In this document: piece by piece, positions 48,565 through 62,343 of the stretch
Position numbering within the stretch: position 1 is the stretch's first letter
How the letters are laid out: the number at the start of each line of letters is the position of its first letter
DNA from: Colletes latitarsis
Taxonomy: Eukaryota > Arthropoda > Insecta > Hymenoptera > Colletidae
Reading direction: 5' to 3'
Length of the DNA: 64,000 nt
NCBI RefSeq assembly: GCF_051014445.1
Contig: NW_027488369.1
Coordinates: forward strand, 16,324,001-16,388,000
Made by a program: the position numbers and the translations under genes
Notes under the pieces: generated by a model
What the model was told of the DNA's origin: nothing
Database searches by the model: none
What the model saw: only the letters and a program-made list of their open reading frames with translations

Positions 48565-49246
48565 GGCTAATCCCAGACCTATCCCAGACCTAACTTGCGT
48601 TATCCTCTAAAATAGTTATCAAGACCAGGTTTAATTGATTGTTTCGGTGTGGTCCCACATTACTACGTGATCCAAACCAGAAAAAACCCAGGATCCGTTC
48701 AACAAGTATGTGAAGAATGCGAAAGTATGAGTCTGATGAGTGAAAATCCCAGACATAACTTAGACCTAACATGCGTTATCCTCTAAAATATTGATCCAAA
48801 CCAGGTTTAATGGACTGTTTCAGTGGGGTACCACTTTACTACGTGATCCAAAGCAGAAAAAACACTCGATCAGGTCAACATGTATGTTAAAACTGCGAAA
48901 GTATGACCCTGATGACGGCAAATCCCAGACCAATCCGAGACCTAACTTGCGTTGTCCTCTAAGATATTGATCCAAACCAGGTTTAATTGACCGTTACAGT
49001 GTGGTCCCACATTACTACGTGATCCAAACCAGAAAAAACCCAGGATCTAGCCATCAAGTATGAGAAACATTGCGAAAGAATGAGCCTGATGATAGCAAAT
49101 CCCAGACCTAACCTAGACCTAACATGAATTATTCTCTAAAATATTGATCGAAACCAGGTTTAATTGACTGTTTCAGTGTGGTCCCACATTACTACGTGAT
49201 CCAAACCAGAAAAAACCCAGGATCCATTCAACAAGTATGTGAAGTG

Positions 49247-49248
49247 TA
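49247..49248. other. Truncated satellite monomer (deletion junction)
   Basis: GTATGTGAAGTGT is joined directly to ACGTGATACAATCC. In the parallel copy the same two points are separated by 122 bp (46606-46727), so one monomer is reduced by 122 bp. This explains why the spacing of equivalent sites at 48590 and 50063 is not a whole number of monomers. There is little microhomology at the join. Confidence 0.85.
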
Positions 49249-49852
49249 CGTGATACAATCCAGAAACAGCCCAGGATCTAGCCATGAAGTATGAGAAATA
49301 TGCGAATGTATGAGCCTGATGAGGACAAATCCTAGACCTAACCCAAACCTAACATGCGTTATCCTCCAAAATATTTATCAAGACCAGGTTTAATTGAATG
49401 TTTCAGTGTGGTACCACATTACTACGTGAACCAAACCAGAAAAAACCCAGGATCCGTTCAACAAGTATGTGAAGAATGCGAAAGTATGAGTCTGATGAGT
49501 GAAAATCCCAGGGCTAACCTAGACCTAACATGCGTAATCCTCTAAAATATTGATCCAAACCAGGTTTAATGGACTGTTTCAGTGTGGTACCACTTTACTA
49601 CGTGATCGAAAGCATTAAGAACCCTCGATCAGGTCAACATGTATGTTAAAACTGCGAAAGTATGACCCTGATGAGGGCAAATCCCAGGCCTCACCTAGAC
49701 CTAACATGCGTTGTCCTCCAAAATATTGATGGAAACCAGGTTTAATTGACTGTTTCAGTGTTGTACTTCATTACCACGTGATGCGATCCAGAAAAAGCCC
49801 AGGATCTAGCCATCAAGTATGAGAAATATGCGAAAGAATGAGCCTGATGAGA

Positions 49853-49861
49853 ATTTGCTCT
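49853..49861. other. Inverted templated micro-insertion
   Basis: The usual text here is GATGAGAGCAAATCCCAGACC. This monomer instead reads GATGAG, then AATTTGCTCT, then CACCTAACCCAGACC, a net gain of 10 bp. ATTTGCTCT is the exact reverse complement of the local AGAGCAAAT, so the insert looks copied from the opposite strand. The equivalent spacing is 699 bp in other copies (26572 to 27271, 36087 to 36786) and 709 bp here (49354 to 50063). Confidence 0.8.
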
Positions 49862-52620
49862 CACCTAACCCAGACCTAACCTAGACATAACATGAATTAT
49901 TCTCTAAAATATTGATCAAAACCAGGTTTAATTGACTGTTTCAGTGTGGTACGACATTACTACGTGATCCAATCCAGATATAGCCCAGGATCTAGCCATG
50001 AAGTATGAGAAATATGCGAAAGTATGAGCCTGACGAGGGCAAATCCTAGACCTTACCCAGACCTAACATGCGTTATCCACTAAAATATTTATCATAACCA
50101 GGTTTAATTGATTGTTTCGGTGTGGTCCCACATTACTACGTGATCCAAACCAGAAAAAACCCAGGATCCGTTCAACAAGTATGTGAAGAATGCGAAAGTA
50201 TGAGTCTGATGAGTGATAATCCCAGACATAACTTAGACCTAACATGCGTTATCCTCTAAAATATTGATCCAAACCAGGTTTAATGGAATGTTTCAGTGGG
50301 GTACAACTTTACTACGTGATCCAAAGCAGAAAAAACACTCGATCAGGTCAACATGTATGTTAAAACTGCGAAAGTATGACCCTGATGAGGGCAAATCCCA
50401 GACCAATCCGAGACCTAACTTGCGTTGTCCTCTAAGATATTGATCCAAACCAGGTTTAATTGACCGTTTCAGTGTGGTCCCACATTACTACGTGATCCAA
50501 ACCAGAAAAAACCCAGGATCTAGCCATCAAGTATGAGAAACATTGCGAAAGAATGAGCCTGATGATAGCAAATCCCAGACCTAACCTAGACCTAACATGA
50601 ATTATTCTCTAAAATATTGATCGAAACCAGGTTTAATTGACTGTTTCAGTGTGGTCCCACATTACTACGTGATCCAAACCAGAAAAAACCCAGGATCCAT
50701 TCTACAAGTATGTGAAGAATGCGAAAGTATGAGTCTGATGAGTGAAAATCCCAGGCCTAACCTAGACCTAACATGAATTATTCTCTAAAATATTGATCGA
50801 AACCTGGTTTAATCTATTGTTTCAGTGTGGTACCACATTACTATTAGATCCAAACCAGAAAATAACCCATTATCTGTTCAACGAGTATGTGAAGTGTGCG
50901 AAAGTATGAGTCTGATGAGGTCAAATCCCAGACCTATCCCAGACTTAACATGCGTTATCCTCTAAAATATTGATCGAAACCGGGTTTAATCGACTGATTC
51001 AGTGTGGTACCACATTACTACGTGATCCAAACCAGAAAAAACCCAGGATCCGTTCAACAAGTATGTGAAGAATGCGAAAGTATGAGTCTGATGAGTGAAT
51101 ATCCCAGACCTAACCTAGACCTAACATGAATTATTCTCTAAAATATTGATCGAAACCTTGTTTAATCTATTGTTTCAGTGTGGTACCACATTACTATTAG
51201 ATCCAAACCAGAAAATGACCCGGGATCTGTTCAACGAGTATGTGAAGTGTGCGAAAGTATGAGTCTGATGAGGTCAAATCCCAGACCTATCCCAGACCTA
51301 ACTTGCGTTATCCTCAAAAATATTGATTGAAACCAGGTTTAATTGACTGTTTCAGCGTGGTACCACATTACTACGTGATACAATCCAGAAACAGCCAAGG
51401 ATCTAGCCATGAAGTATGAGAAATATGCGAATGTATGAGCCTGATGAGGATAAATCCTAGACCTAACCCAAACCTAACATGCGTTATCCTCTAAAATATT
51501 TATCAAGACCAGGTTTAATTGAATGTTTCAGTGTGGTACCACATTACTACGTGAATCAAACCAGAAAAAACCCAGGATCCGTTCAACAAGTATGTGAAGA
51601 ATGCGAAAGTATGAGTCTGATGAGTGAAAATCCCAGGTCTAACCCAGACCTAACATGCGTTATCCTCCAAAATATTGATCCAAACCAGGTTTAATGGACT
51701 GTTTCAGTGTGGTACCACTTTACTACGTGAACCAAACCAGAAAAAACCCAGGATCCGTTCAACAAGTATGTGAGGAATGCGAAAGTATGAGTCTGATGAG
51801 TGAAAATCCCAGGGCTAACCTAGACCTAACATGCGTTATCCTCCAAAATATTTATCAAGACCATGTTTAATTGAATGTTTCAGTGTGGTACCACATTACT
51901 ACGTGAACCAAACCAGATAAAACCCAGGATCCGTTCAACAAGTATGTGAAGAATGCGAAAGTATGAGTCTGATGAGTGAAAATCCCAGGTCTAACCCAGA
52001 CCTAACATGCGTTATCCTCCAAAATATTGATCCAAACCAGGTTTAATGGACTGTTTCAGTGTGGTACCACTTTACTACGTGATCCAAACCATTAAGAATC
52101 CTCGATTTGGTCTACATGCATGTAAAAACTGCGAAAGTATGACCCTGATGAGGTCAAATCCCAGACTTATCCCAGACCTGACATGCGTTATCCTCTAAAA
52201 TAGTTATCAAGACCAGGTTTAATTGATTGTTTCGGTGTGGTCCCACATTACTACGTGATCCAAACCAGAAAAAACCCAGGATCCGTTCAACAAGTATGTG
52301 AAGAATGCGAAAGTATGAGTCTGATGAGTGAAAATCCCAGACATAACTTAGACCTAACATGCGTTATCCTCTAAAATATTGATCCAAACCAGGTTTAATG
52401 GAATGTTTCAGTGGGGTACAACTTTACTACGTGATCCAAAGCAGAAAAAACACTCGATCAGGTCAACATGTATGTTAAAACTGCGAAAGTATGACCCTGA
52501 TGAGGGCAAATCCCAGACCAATCCGAGACCTAACTTGCGTTGTCCTCTAAGATATTGATCCAAACCAGGTTTAATTGACCGTTTCAGTGTGGTCCCACAT
52601 TACTACGTGATCCAAACCAG

Positions 52621-52973
52621 AAAAAACCCAGGATCTAGCCATCAAGTATGAGAAACATTGCGAAAGAATGAGCCTGATGATAGCAAATCCCAGACCTAAC
52701 CTAGACCTAACATGAATTATTCTCTAAAATATTGATCGAAACCAGGTTTAATTGACTGTTTCAGTGTGGTCCCACATTACTACGTGATCCAAACCAGAAA
52801 AAACCCAGGATCTAGCCATCAAGTATGAGAAACATTGCGAAAGAATGAGCCTGATGATAGCAAATCCCAGACCTAACCTAGACCTAACATGAATTATTCT
52901 CTAAAATATTGATCGAAACCAGGTTTAATTGATTGTTTCAGTGTGGTCCCACATTACTACGTGATCCAAACCA
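52621..52973. repeat. One-monomer tandem duplication
   Basis: The monomer with GGATCTAGCCATCAAGTATG, AACATTGCGAAAGAATG and GATGATAGCAAATCC occurs twice in a row (starting 52621 and 52798, 177 bp apart). In the equivalent place elsewhere (for example from about 50510) it occurs once. This is the smallest visible step of array growth. Confidence 0.8.
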
Positions 52974-55288
52974 GAAAAAACCCAGGATCCATTCAACAAG
53001 TATGTGAAGAATGCGAAAGTATGAGTCTGATGAGTGAAAATCCCAGGCCTAACCTAGACCTAACATGAATTATTCTCTAAAATATTGATCGAAACCTGGT
53101 TTAATCTATTGTTTCAGTGTGGTACCACATTACTATTAGATCCAAACCAGAAAATAACCCAGGATCTGTTCAATGAGTATGTGAAGTGTGCGAAAGTATG
53201 AGTCTGATGAGTGAAAATCCCAGGTCTAACCCAGACCTAACATGCGTTATCCTCCAAAATATTGATCCAAACCAGGTTTAATGGACTGTTTCAGTATGGT
53301 ACCACTTTACTACGTGATCCAAAGCATTAAGAATCCTCGATCAGGTCAACATGCATGTTAAAACTGCGAAAGTATGACCCTGATGAGGGCAAATCCCAGG
53401 CCTTACCTAGACCTAACATGCGTTGTCCTCTAAAATATTGATGGAAACCAGGTTTAATTGACTGTTTCAGTGTGGTACCACCTTACTACGTGAACCAAAC
53501 CAGAAAAAACCCAGGATCCGTTCAACAAGTATGTGAGGAATGCGAAAGTATGAGTCTGATGAGTGAAAATCCCAGGGCTAACCTAGACCTAACATGCGTT
53601 ATCCTCTAAAATATTGATCCAAACCAGGTTTAATGGACTGCTTCAGTGTGGTACCACTTTACTACGTGATCGAAAGCATTAAGAACCCTTGATCAGGTCA
53701 ACATGTATGTTAAAACTGCGAAAGTATGACCCTGATGAGGGCAAATCCCAGGCCTTACCTAGACCTAACATGCGTTGTCCTCTAAAATATTGATGGAAAC
53801 CAGGTTTAATTGACTGTTTCAGTGTTGTACTTCATTACCACGTGATGCGATCCAGAAAAAGCCCAGGATCTAGCCATCAAGTATGAGAAATATGCGAAAG
53901 AATGAGCCTGATGAGAGCAAATCCCAGACCTAACCTAGACATAACATGAATTATTCTCTAAAATATTGATCAAAACCAGGTTTAATTGACTGTTTCAGTG
54001 TGGTACCACATTACTACGTGATCCAATCCAGAAATAGCCCAGGATCTAGCCATGAAGTATGAGAAACATGCGAAAGTATGAGTCTGATGAGGGCTAATCC
54101 CAGACCTATCCCAGACCTAACTTGCGTTATCGTCTAAAATAATGATCGAAACCAGGTTTAATTGACTGTTTTAGTTGTGGTACCACATTGCCACGTGATC
54201 CAAAGCAGAAAAAACCCTCGATCAGGTCAACATGCATGTTAAAACTGCGAAAGTATGACCCTGATGAGGTCAAATCCCAGACTTATCCCAGACCTGACAT
54301 GCGTTATCCTCTAAAATAGTTATCAAGACCAGGTTTAATTGATTGTTTCGGTGTGGTCCCACATTACTACGTGATCCAAACCAGAAAAAACCCAGGATCC
54401 GTTCAACAAGTATGTGAAGAATGCGTAAGTATGAGTCTGATGAGTGAAAATCCCAGACATAACTTAGACCTAACATGCGTTATCCTCTAAAATATTGATC
54501 CAAACCAGGTTTAATGGACTGTTTCAGTGGGGTACCACTTTCCTACGTGATCCAAAGCAGAAAAAACACTCGATCAGGTCAACATGTATGTTAAAACTGC
54601 GAAGGTATGACCCTGATGAGGGCAAATCCCAGACCAATCCGAGACCTAACTTGCGTTGTCCTCTAAGATATTGATCCAAACCAGGTTTAATTGACCGTTT
54701 CAGTGTGGTCCCACATTACTACGTGATCCAAACCAGAAAAAACCCAGGATCCGTTCAACATGTATGTTAAAACTGCGAAAGTATGACCCTGATGAGGGCA
54801 AATCCCAGGCCTTACCTAGAACTAACATGCGTTGTCCTCTAAAATATTGATGGAAACCAGGTTTAATTGACTGTTTCAGTGTGGTACCACCTTACTAAGT
54901 GAACCAAACCAGAAAAAACCCAGGATCCGTTCAACAAGTATGTGAGGAATGCGAAAGTATGAGTCTGATGAGTGAAAATCCCAGGGCTAACCTAGACCTA
55001 ACATGCGTTATCCTCCAAAATATTTATCAAGACCAGGTTTAATTGAATGTTTCAGTGTGGTACCACATTACTACGTGAACCAAACCAGAAAAAACCCAGG
55101 ATCCGTTCAACAAGTATGTGAAGAATGCGAAAGCATGACTCTGATGTGTGAAAATCCCAGGGCTAACCTAGACCTAACATGCGTTATCCTCTAAAATATT
55201 GATCCAAACCAGGTTTAATGGACTGTTTCAGTGTGGTACCACTTTACTACGTGATCGAAAGCATTAAGAACCCTCGATCAGGTCAACA

Positions 55289-58200
55289 TGTATGTTAAAA
55301 CTGCGAAAGTATGACCCTGATGAGGGCAAATCCCAGGCCTTACCTAGACCTAACATGCGTTGTCCTCTAAAATATTGATGGAAACCAGGTTTAATTGACT
55401 GTTTCAGTGTTGTACTTCATTACCACGTGATGCGATCCAGAAAAAGCCCAGGATCTAGCCATCAAGTATGAGAAATATGCGAAAGAATGAGCCTGATGAG
55501 AGCAAATCCCAGACCTAACCTAGACATAACATGAATTATTCTCTAAAATATTGATCAAAACCAGGTTTAATTGACTGTTTCAGCGTGGTACCACATTACT
55601 ACGTGATACAATCCAGAAAAAGCCAAGGATCTAGCCATGAAGTATGAGAAATATGCGAATGTATGAGCCTGATGAGGATAAATCCTAGACCTAACCCAAA
55701 CCTAACATGCGTTATCCTCTAAAATATTTATCAAGACCAGGTTTAATTGAATGTTTCAGTGTGGTACCACATTACTACGTGAATCAAACCAGAAAAAACC
55801 CAGGATCCGTTCAACAAGTATGTGAAGAATGCGAAAGTATGAGTCTGATGAGTGAAAATCCCAGGTCTAACCCAGAACTAACATGCGTTATCCTCCAAAA
55901 TATTGATCCAAACCAGATTTAATGGACTGTTTCAGTGTGGTACCACTTTACTACGTGATCCAAAGCATTAAGAATCCTCGATCAGGTCAACATGCATGTT
56001 AAAACTGCGAAAGTATGACCCTGATGAGGGCAAATCCCAGGCCTTACCTAGACCTAACATGCGTTGTCCTCTAAAATATTGATGGAAACCAGGTTTAATT
56101 GACTGTTTCAGTGTGGTACCACCTTACAACGTGATCCAAACCAGAAAAAACCCAGGATCTAGCCTTCAAGTATGAGAAACATTGCGAAAGAATGAGCCTG
56201 ATGATAGCAAATCCCAGACCTCACCTAGACCTAACATGAATTATTCTCTAAAATATTGATCGAAACCAGGTTTAATTGATTGTTTCAGTGTGGTCCCACA
56301 TTACTACGTGATCCAAACCAGAAAAAACCCAGGATCCATTCAACAAGTATGTGAAGAATGCGAAAGTATGAGTCTGATGAGGGCTAATCCCAGACCTATC
56401 CCAGACCTAACTTGCGTTATCGTCTAAAATAATGATCGAAACCAGTTTTAATTGACTGTTTTAGTTGTGGTACCACATTACCACGTGATCCAAAGCAGAA
56501 AAAACCCTCGATCAGGTCAACATGCATGTTAAAACTGCGAAAGTATGACCCTGATGAGGTCAAATCCCAGACTTATCCCAGACCTGACATGCGTTATCCT
56601 CTAAAATAGTTATCAAGACCAGGTTTAATTGATTGTTTCGGTGTGGTCCCACATTACTACGTGATCCAAACCAGAAAAAACCCAGGATCCGTTCAACAAG
56701 TATGTGAAGAATGCGAAAGTATGAGTCTGATGAGTGAAAATCCCAGACATAACTTAGACCTAAACATGCGTTATCCTCTAAAATATTGATCCAAACCAGG
56801 TTTAATGGACTGTTTCAGTGGGGTACCACTTTACTACGTGATCCAAAGCAGAAAAAACACTCGATCAGGTCAACATGTATGTTAAAACTGCGAAGGTATG
56901 ACCATGATGAGGGCAAATCCCAGACCAGTCCGAGACCTAACTTGCGTTGTCCTCTAAGATATTGATCCAAACCAGGTTTAATTGACCGTTTCAGTGTGGT
57001 CCCACATTACTACGTGATCCAAACCAGAAAAAACCCAGGATCTAGCCATCAAGTATGAGAAACATTGCGAAAGAATGAGCCTGATGATAGCAAATCCCAG
57101 ACCTCACCTAGACCTAACATGAATTATTCTCTAAAATATTGATCGAAACCAGGTTTAATTGATTGTTTCAGTGTGGTCCCACATTACTACGTGATCCAAA
57201 CCAGAAAAAACCCAGGATCCATTCAACAAGTATGTGAAGAATGCGAAAGTATGAGTCTGATGAGTGAAAATCCCAGGCCTAACCTAGACCTAACATGAAT
57301 TATTCTCTAAAATATTGATCGAAACCTGGTTTAATCTATTGTTTCAGTGTGGTACCACATTACTATTAGATCCAAACCAGAAAATAACCCAGGATCTGTT
57401 CAACGAGTATGTGAAGTGTCCGAAAGTATGAGTCTGATGAGTGAAAATCCCAGACCTAACCTAGACCTAACATGAATTATTCTCTAAAATATTGATCGAA
57501 ACCTGGTTTAATCTATTGTTTCAGTGTGGTACCACATTACTATTAGATCCAAACCAGAAAATAACCCAGGATCTGTTCAACGAGTGTGTGAAGTGTGCGA
57601 AAGTATGAGTCTGATGAGGTCAAATCCCAGACCTATCCCAGACCTAACTTGCGTTATCCTCAAAAATATTCATCGAAACCAGGTTTAATTGACTGTTTCA
57701 GCGTGGTACCACATTACTACGTGATACAATCCAGAAACAGCCAAGGATCTAGCCATGAAGTATGAGAAATATGCGAATGTATGAGCCTGATGAGGATAAA
57801 TCCTAGACCTAACCCAAACCTAACATGCGTTATCCTCTAAAATATTTATCAAGACCAGGTTTAATTGAATGTTTCAGTGTGGTACCACATTACTACGTGA
57901 ATCAAACCAGAAAAAACCCAGGTTCCGTTCAACAAGTATGTGAAGAATGCGAAAGTATGAGTCTGATGAGTGAAAATCCCAGGCCTAACCTAGACCTAAC
58001 ATGAATTATTCTCAAAAATATTGATCGAAACCTGGTTTAATCTATTGTTTCAGTGTGGTACCACATTACTATTAGATCCAAACCAGAAAATAACCCAGGA
58101 TCTGTTCAACGAGTATGTGAAGTGTGCGAAAGTATGAGTCTGATGAGGTCAAATCCCAGACCTATCCCAGACTTAACATGCGTTATCCTCTAAAATATTG

Positions 58201-61200
58201 ATCGAAACCGGGTTTAATCGACTGATTCAGTGTGGTACCACATTACTACGTGATCCAAACCAGAAAAAACCCAGGATCCGTTCAACATGTATGTGAAGAA
58301 TGCGAAAGTATGAGTCTGATGAGTGAAAATCCCAGGCCTAACCTAGACCTAACATGAATTATTCTCTAAAATATTGATCGAAACCTGGTTTAATCTATTG
58401 TTTCAGTGTGGTACCACATTACTATTAGATCCAAACCAGAAAATAACCCAGGATCTGTTCAACGAGTATGTGAAGTGTGCGAAAGTATGAGTCTGATGAG
58501 GTCAAATCCCAGACCTATCCCAGACCTAACTTGCGTTATCCTCAAAAATATTGATCGAAACCAGGTTTAATTGACTGTTTCAGCGTGGTACCACATTACT
58601 ACGTGATACAATCCAGAAACAGCCAAGGATCTAGCCATGAAGTATGAGAAATATGCGAATGTATGAGCCTGATGAGGATAAATCCTAGACCTAACCCAAA
58701 CCTAACATGCGTTATCCTCTAAAATATTTTTCAAGACCAGGTTTAATTGAATGTTTCATTGTGGTACCACATTACTACGTGAATCAAACCAGAAAAAACC
58801 CAGGATCCGTTCAACATGCATGTTAAAACTGCGAAAGTATGACCCTGATGAGGGCAAATCCCAGGCCTTACCTAGACCTAACATGCGTTGTCCTCTAAAA
58901 TATTGATGGAAACCAGGTTTAATTGACTGTTTCAGTGTTGTACTTCATTACCACGTGATGCGATCCAGAAAAAGCCCAGGATCTAGCCATCAAGTATGAG
59001 AAATATGCGAAAGAATGAGCCTGATGAGAGCAAATCCCAGACCTAACCTAGACATAACATGAATTATTCTCTAAAATATTGATCAAAACCAGGTTTAATT
59101 GACTGTTTCAGCGTGGTACCACATTACTACGTGATACAATCCAGAAAAAGCCAAGGATCTAGCCATGAAGTATGAGAAATATGCGAATGTATGAGCCTGA
59201 TGAGGATAAATCCTAGACCTAACCCAAACCTAACATGCGTTATCCTCTAAAATATTTATCAAGACCAGGTTTAATTGAATGTTTCAGTGTGGTACCACAT
59301 TACTACGTGAATCAAACCAGAAAAAACCCAGGATCCGTTCAACAAGTATGTGAAGAATGCGAAAGTATGAGTCTGATGAGTGAAAATCCCAGGTCTAACC
59401 CAGAACTAACATGCGTTATCCTCCAAAATATTGATCCAAACCAGATTTAATGGACTGTTTCAGTGTGGTACCACTTTACTACGTGATCCAAAGCATTAAG
59501 AATCCTCGATCAGGTCAACATGCATGTTAAAACTGCGAAAGTATGACCCTGATGAGGGCAAATCCCAGGCCTTACCTAGACCTAACATGCGTTGTCCTCT
59601 AAAATATTGATGGAAACCAGGTTTAATTGACTGTTTCAGTGTGGTACCACCTTACTACGTGATCCAAACCAGAAAAAACCCAGGATCTAGCCTTCAAGTA
59701 TGAGAAACATTGCGAAAGAATGAGCCTGATGATAGCAAATCCCAGACCTCACCTAGACCTAACATGAATTATTCTCTAAAATATTGATCGAAACCAGGTT
59801 TAATTGATTGTTTCAGTGTGGTCCCACATTACTACGTGATCCAAACCAGAAAAAACCCAGGATCCATTCAACAAGTATGTGAAGAATGCGAAAGTATGAG
59901 TCTGATGAGGGCTAATCCCAGACCTATCCCAGACCTAACTTGCGTTATCGTCTAAAATAATGATCGAAACCAGTTTTAATTGACTGTTTTAGTTGTGGTA
60001 CCACATTACCACGTGATCCAAAGCAGAAAAAACCCTCGATCAGGTCAACATGCATGTTAAAACTGCGAAAGTATGACCCTGATGAGGTCAAATCCCAGAC
60101 TTATCCCAGACCTGACATGCGTTATCCTCTAAAATAGTTATCAAGACCAGGTTTAATTGATTGTTTCGGTGTGGTCCCACATTACTACGTGATCCAAACC
60201 AGAAAAAACCCAGGATCCGTTCAACAAGTATGTGAAGAATGCGAAAGTATGAGTCTGATGAGTGAAAATCCCAGACATAACTTAGACCTAACATGCGTTA
60301 TCCTCTAAAATATTGATCCAAACCAGGTTTAATGGACTGTTTCAGTGGGGTACCACTTTACTACGTGATCCAAAGCAGAAAAAACACTCGATCAGGTCAA
60401 CATGTATGTTAAAACTGCGAAGGTATGACCATGATGAGGGCAAATCCCAGACCAGTCCGAGACCTAACTTGCGTTGTCCTCTAAGATATTGATCCAAACC
60501 AGGTTTAATTGACCGTTTCAGTGTGGTCCCACATTACTACGTGATCCAAACCAGAAAAAACCCAGGATCTAGCCATCAAGTATGAGAAACATTGCGAAAG
60601 AATGAGCCTGATGATAGCAAATCCCAGACCTCACCTAGACCTAACATGAATTATTCTCTAAAATATTGATCGAAACCAGGTTTAATTGATTGTTTCAGTG
60701 TGGTCCCACATTACTACGTGATCCAAACCAGAAAAAACCCAGGATCCATTCAACAAGTATGTGAAGAATGCGAAAGTATGAGTCTGATGAGTGAAAATCC
60801 CAGGCCTAACCTAGACCTAACATGAATTATTCTCTAAAATATTGATCGAAACCTGGTTTAATCTATTGTTTCAGTGTGGTACCACATTACTATTAGATCC
60901 AAACCAGAAAATAACCCAGGATCTGTTCAACGAGTATGTGAAGTGTCCGAAAGTATGAGTCTGATGAGTGAAAATCCCAGACCTAACCTAGACCTAACAT
61001 GAATTATTCTCTAAAATATTGATCGAAACCTGGTTTAATCTATTGTTTCAGTGTGGTACCACATTACTATTAGATCCAAACCAGAAAATAACCCAGGATC
61101 TGTTCAACGAGTATGTGAAGTGTGCGAAAGTATGAGTCTGATGAGGTCAAATCCCAGACCTATCCCAGACCTAACTTGCGTTATCCTCAAAAATATTCAT

Positions 61201-62343
61201 CGAAACCAGGTTTAATTGACTGTTTCAGCGTGGTACCACATTACTACGTGATACAATCCAGAAACAGCCAAGGATCTAGCCATGAAGTATGAGAAATATG
61301 CGAATGTATGAGCCTGATGAGGATAAATCCTAGACCTAACCCAAACCTAACATGCGTTATCCTCTAAAATATTTATCAAGACCAGGGTTAATTGAATGTT
61401 TCAGTGTGGTACCACATTACTACGTGAATCAAACCAGAAAAAACCCAGGATCCGTTCAACAAGTATGTGAAGAATGCGAAAGTATGAGTCTGATGAGTGA
61501 AAATCCCAGGCCTAACCTAGACCTAACATGAATTATTCTCAAAAATATTGATCGAAACCTGGTTTAATCTATTGTTTCAGTGTGGTACCACATTACTATT
61601 AGATCCAAACCAGAAAATAACCCAGGATCTGTTCAACGAGTATGTGAAGTGTGCGAAAGTATGAGTCTGATGAGGTCAAATCCCAGACCTATCCCAGACT
61701 TAACATGCGTTATCCTCTAAAATATTGATCGAAACCGGGTTTAATCGACTGATTCAGTGTGGTACCACATTACTACGTGATCCAAACCAGAAAAAACCCA
61801 GGATCCGTTCAACAAGTATGTGAAGAATGCGAAAGTATGAGTCTGATGAGTGAAAATCCCAGGCCTAACCTAGACCTAACATGAATTATTCTCTAAAATA
61901 TTGATCGAAACCTGGTTTAATCTATTGTTTCAGTGTGGTACCACATTACTATTAGATCCAAACCAGAAAATAAACCAGGATCTGTTCAACGAGTATGTGA
62001 AGTGTGCGAAAGTATGAGTCTGATGAGGTCAAATCCCAGACCTATCCCAGACCTAACTTGCGTTATCCTCAAAAATATTCATCGAAACCAGGTTTAATTG
62101 ACTGTTTCAGCGTGGTACCACATTACTACGTGATACAATCCAGAAACAGCCAAGGATCTAGCCATGAAGTATGAGAAATATGCGAATGTATGAGCCTGAT
62201 GAGGATAAATCCTAGACCTAACCCAAACCTAACATGCGTTATCCTCTAAAATATTTATCAAGACCAGGTTTAATTGAATGTTTCAGTGTGGTACCACATT
62301 ACTACGTGAATCAAACCAGAAAAAACCCAGGATCCGTTCAACA
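55289..62343. repeat. Tandem duplication of 3528 bp (20 monomers)
   Basis: Copy 1 is about 55289-58816 and copy 2 about 58817-62343. The offset is 3528 bp up to 56762, where copy 1 has one extra A (CCTAAACATGCG), and 3527 bp after it. Private variants such as CCCAGAACTAAC (55872 and 59400), CAGTTTTAATTGAC and GACCATGATGAGG are shared. The junction monomer near 58811-58816 is a chimera, running from GGATCCGTTCAACA straight into TGCATGTTAAAACTGC. This is a direct footprint of unequal exchange in the shared TTCAACA or TCAACA stretch. Confidence 0.88.

Larger units (their letters stand above)
48565..55288. repeat. Satellite array with several local rearrangements
   Basis: About 38 monomers, less regular than its neighbours. 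It contains a truncated monomer (junction 49247/49248), a small inverted templated insertion (49853-49861), a one-monomer tandem duplication of the GATCTAGCCATC type (from 52621 and from 52798), and a chimeric monomer at about 54755. The blocks are otherwise recognisable from the left: 50063-50245 resembles 41542-41724, and the TAGTTATCAAGACC block recurs at 52201 and 54317. Confidence 0.83.

Noticed and set aside
7718..60294. Dozens of recurring 60-71-codon frames in the satellite, such as those starting MRYPPKYLSRPG or MLGLSYVWDFHS
   Set aside because: They repeat because the DNA repeats. The ~176-bp unit is not a multiple of three, so frames close after about one monomer. They occur on both strands and accumulate stops and frameshifts in sister monomers. 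No sign of coding selection.
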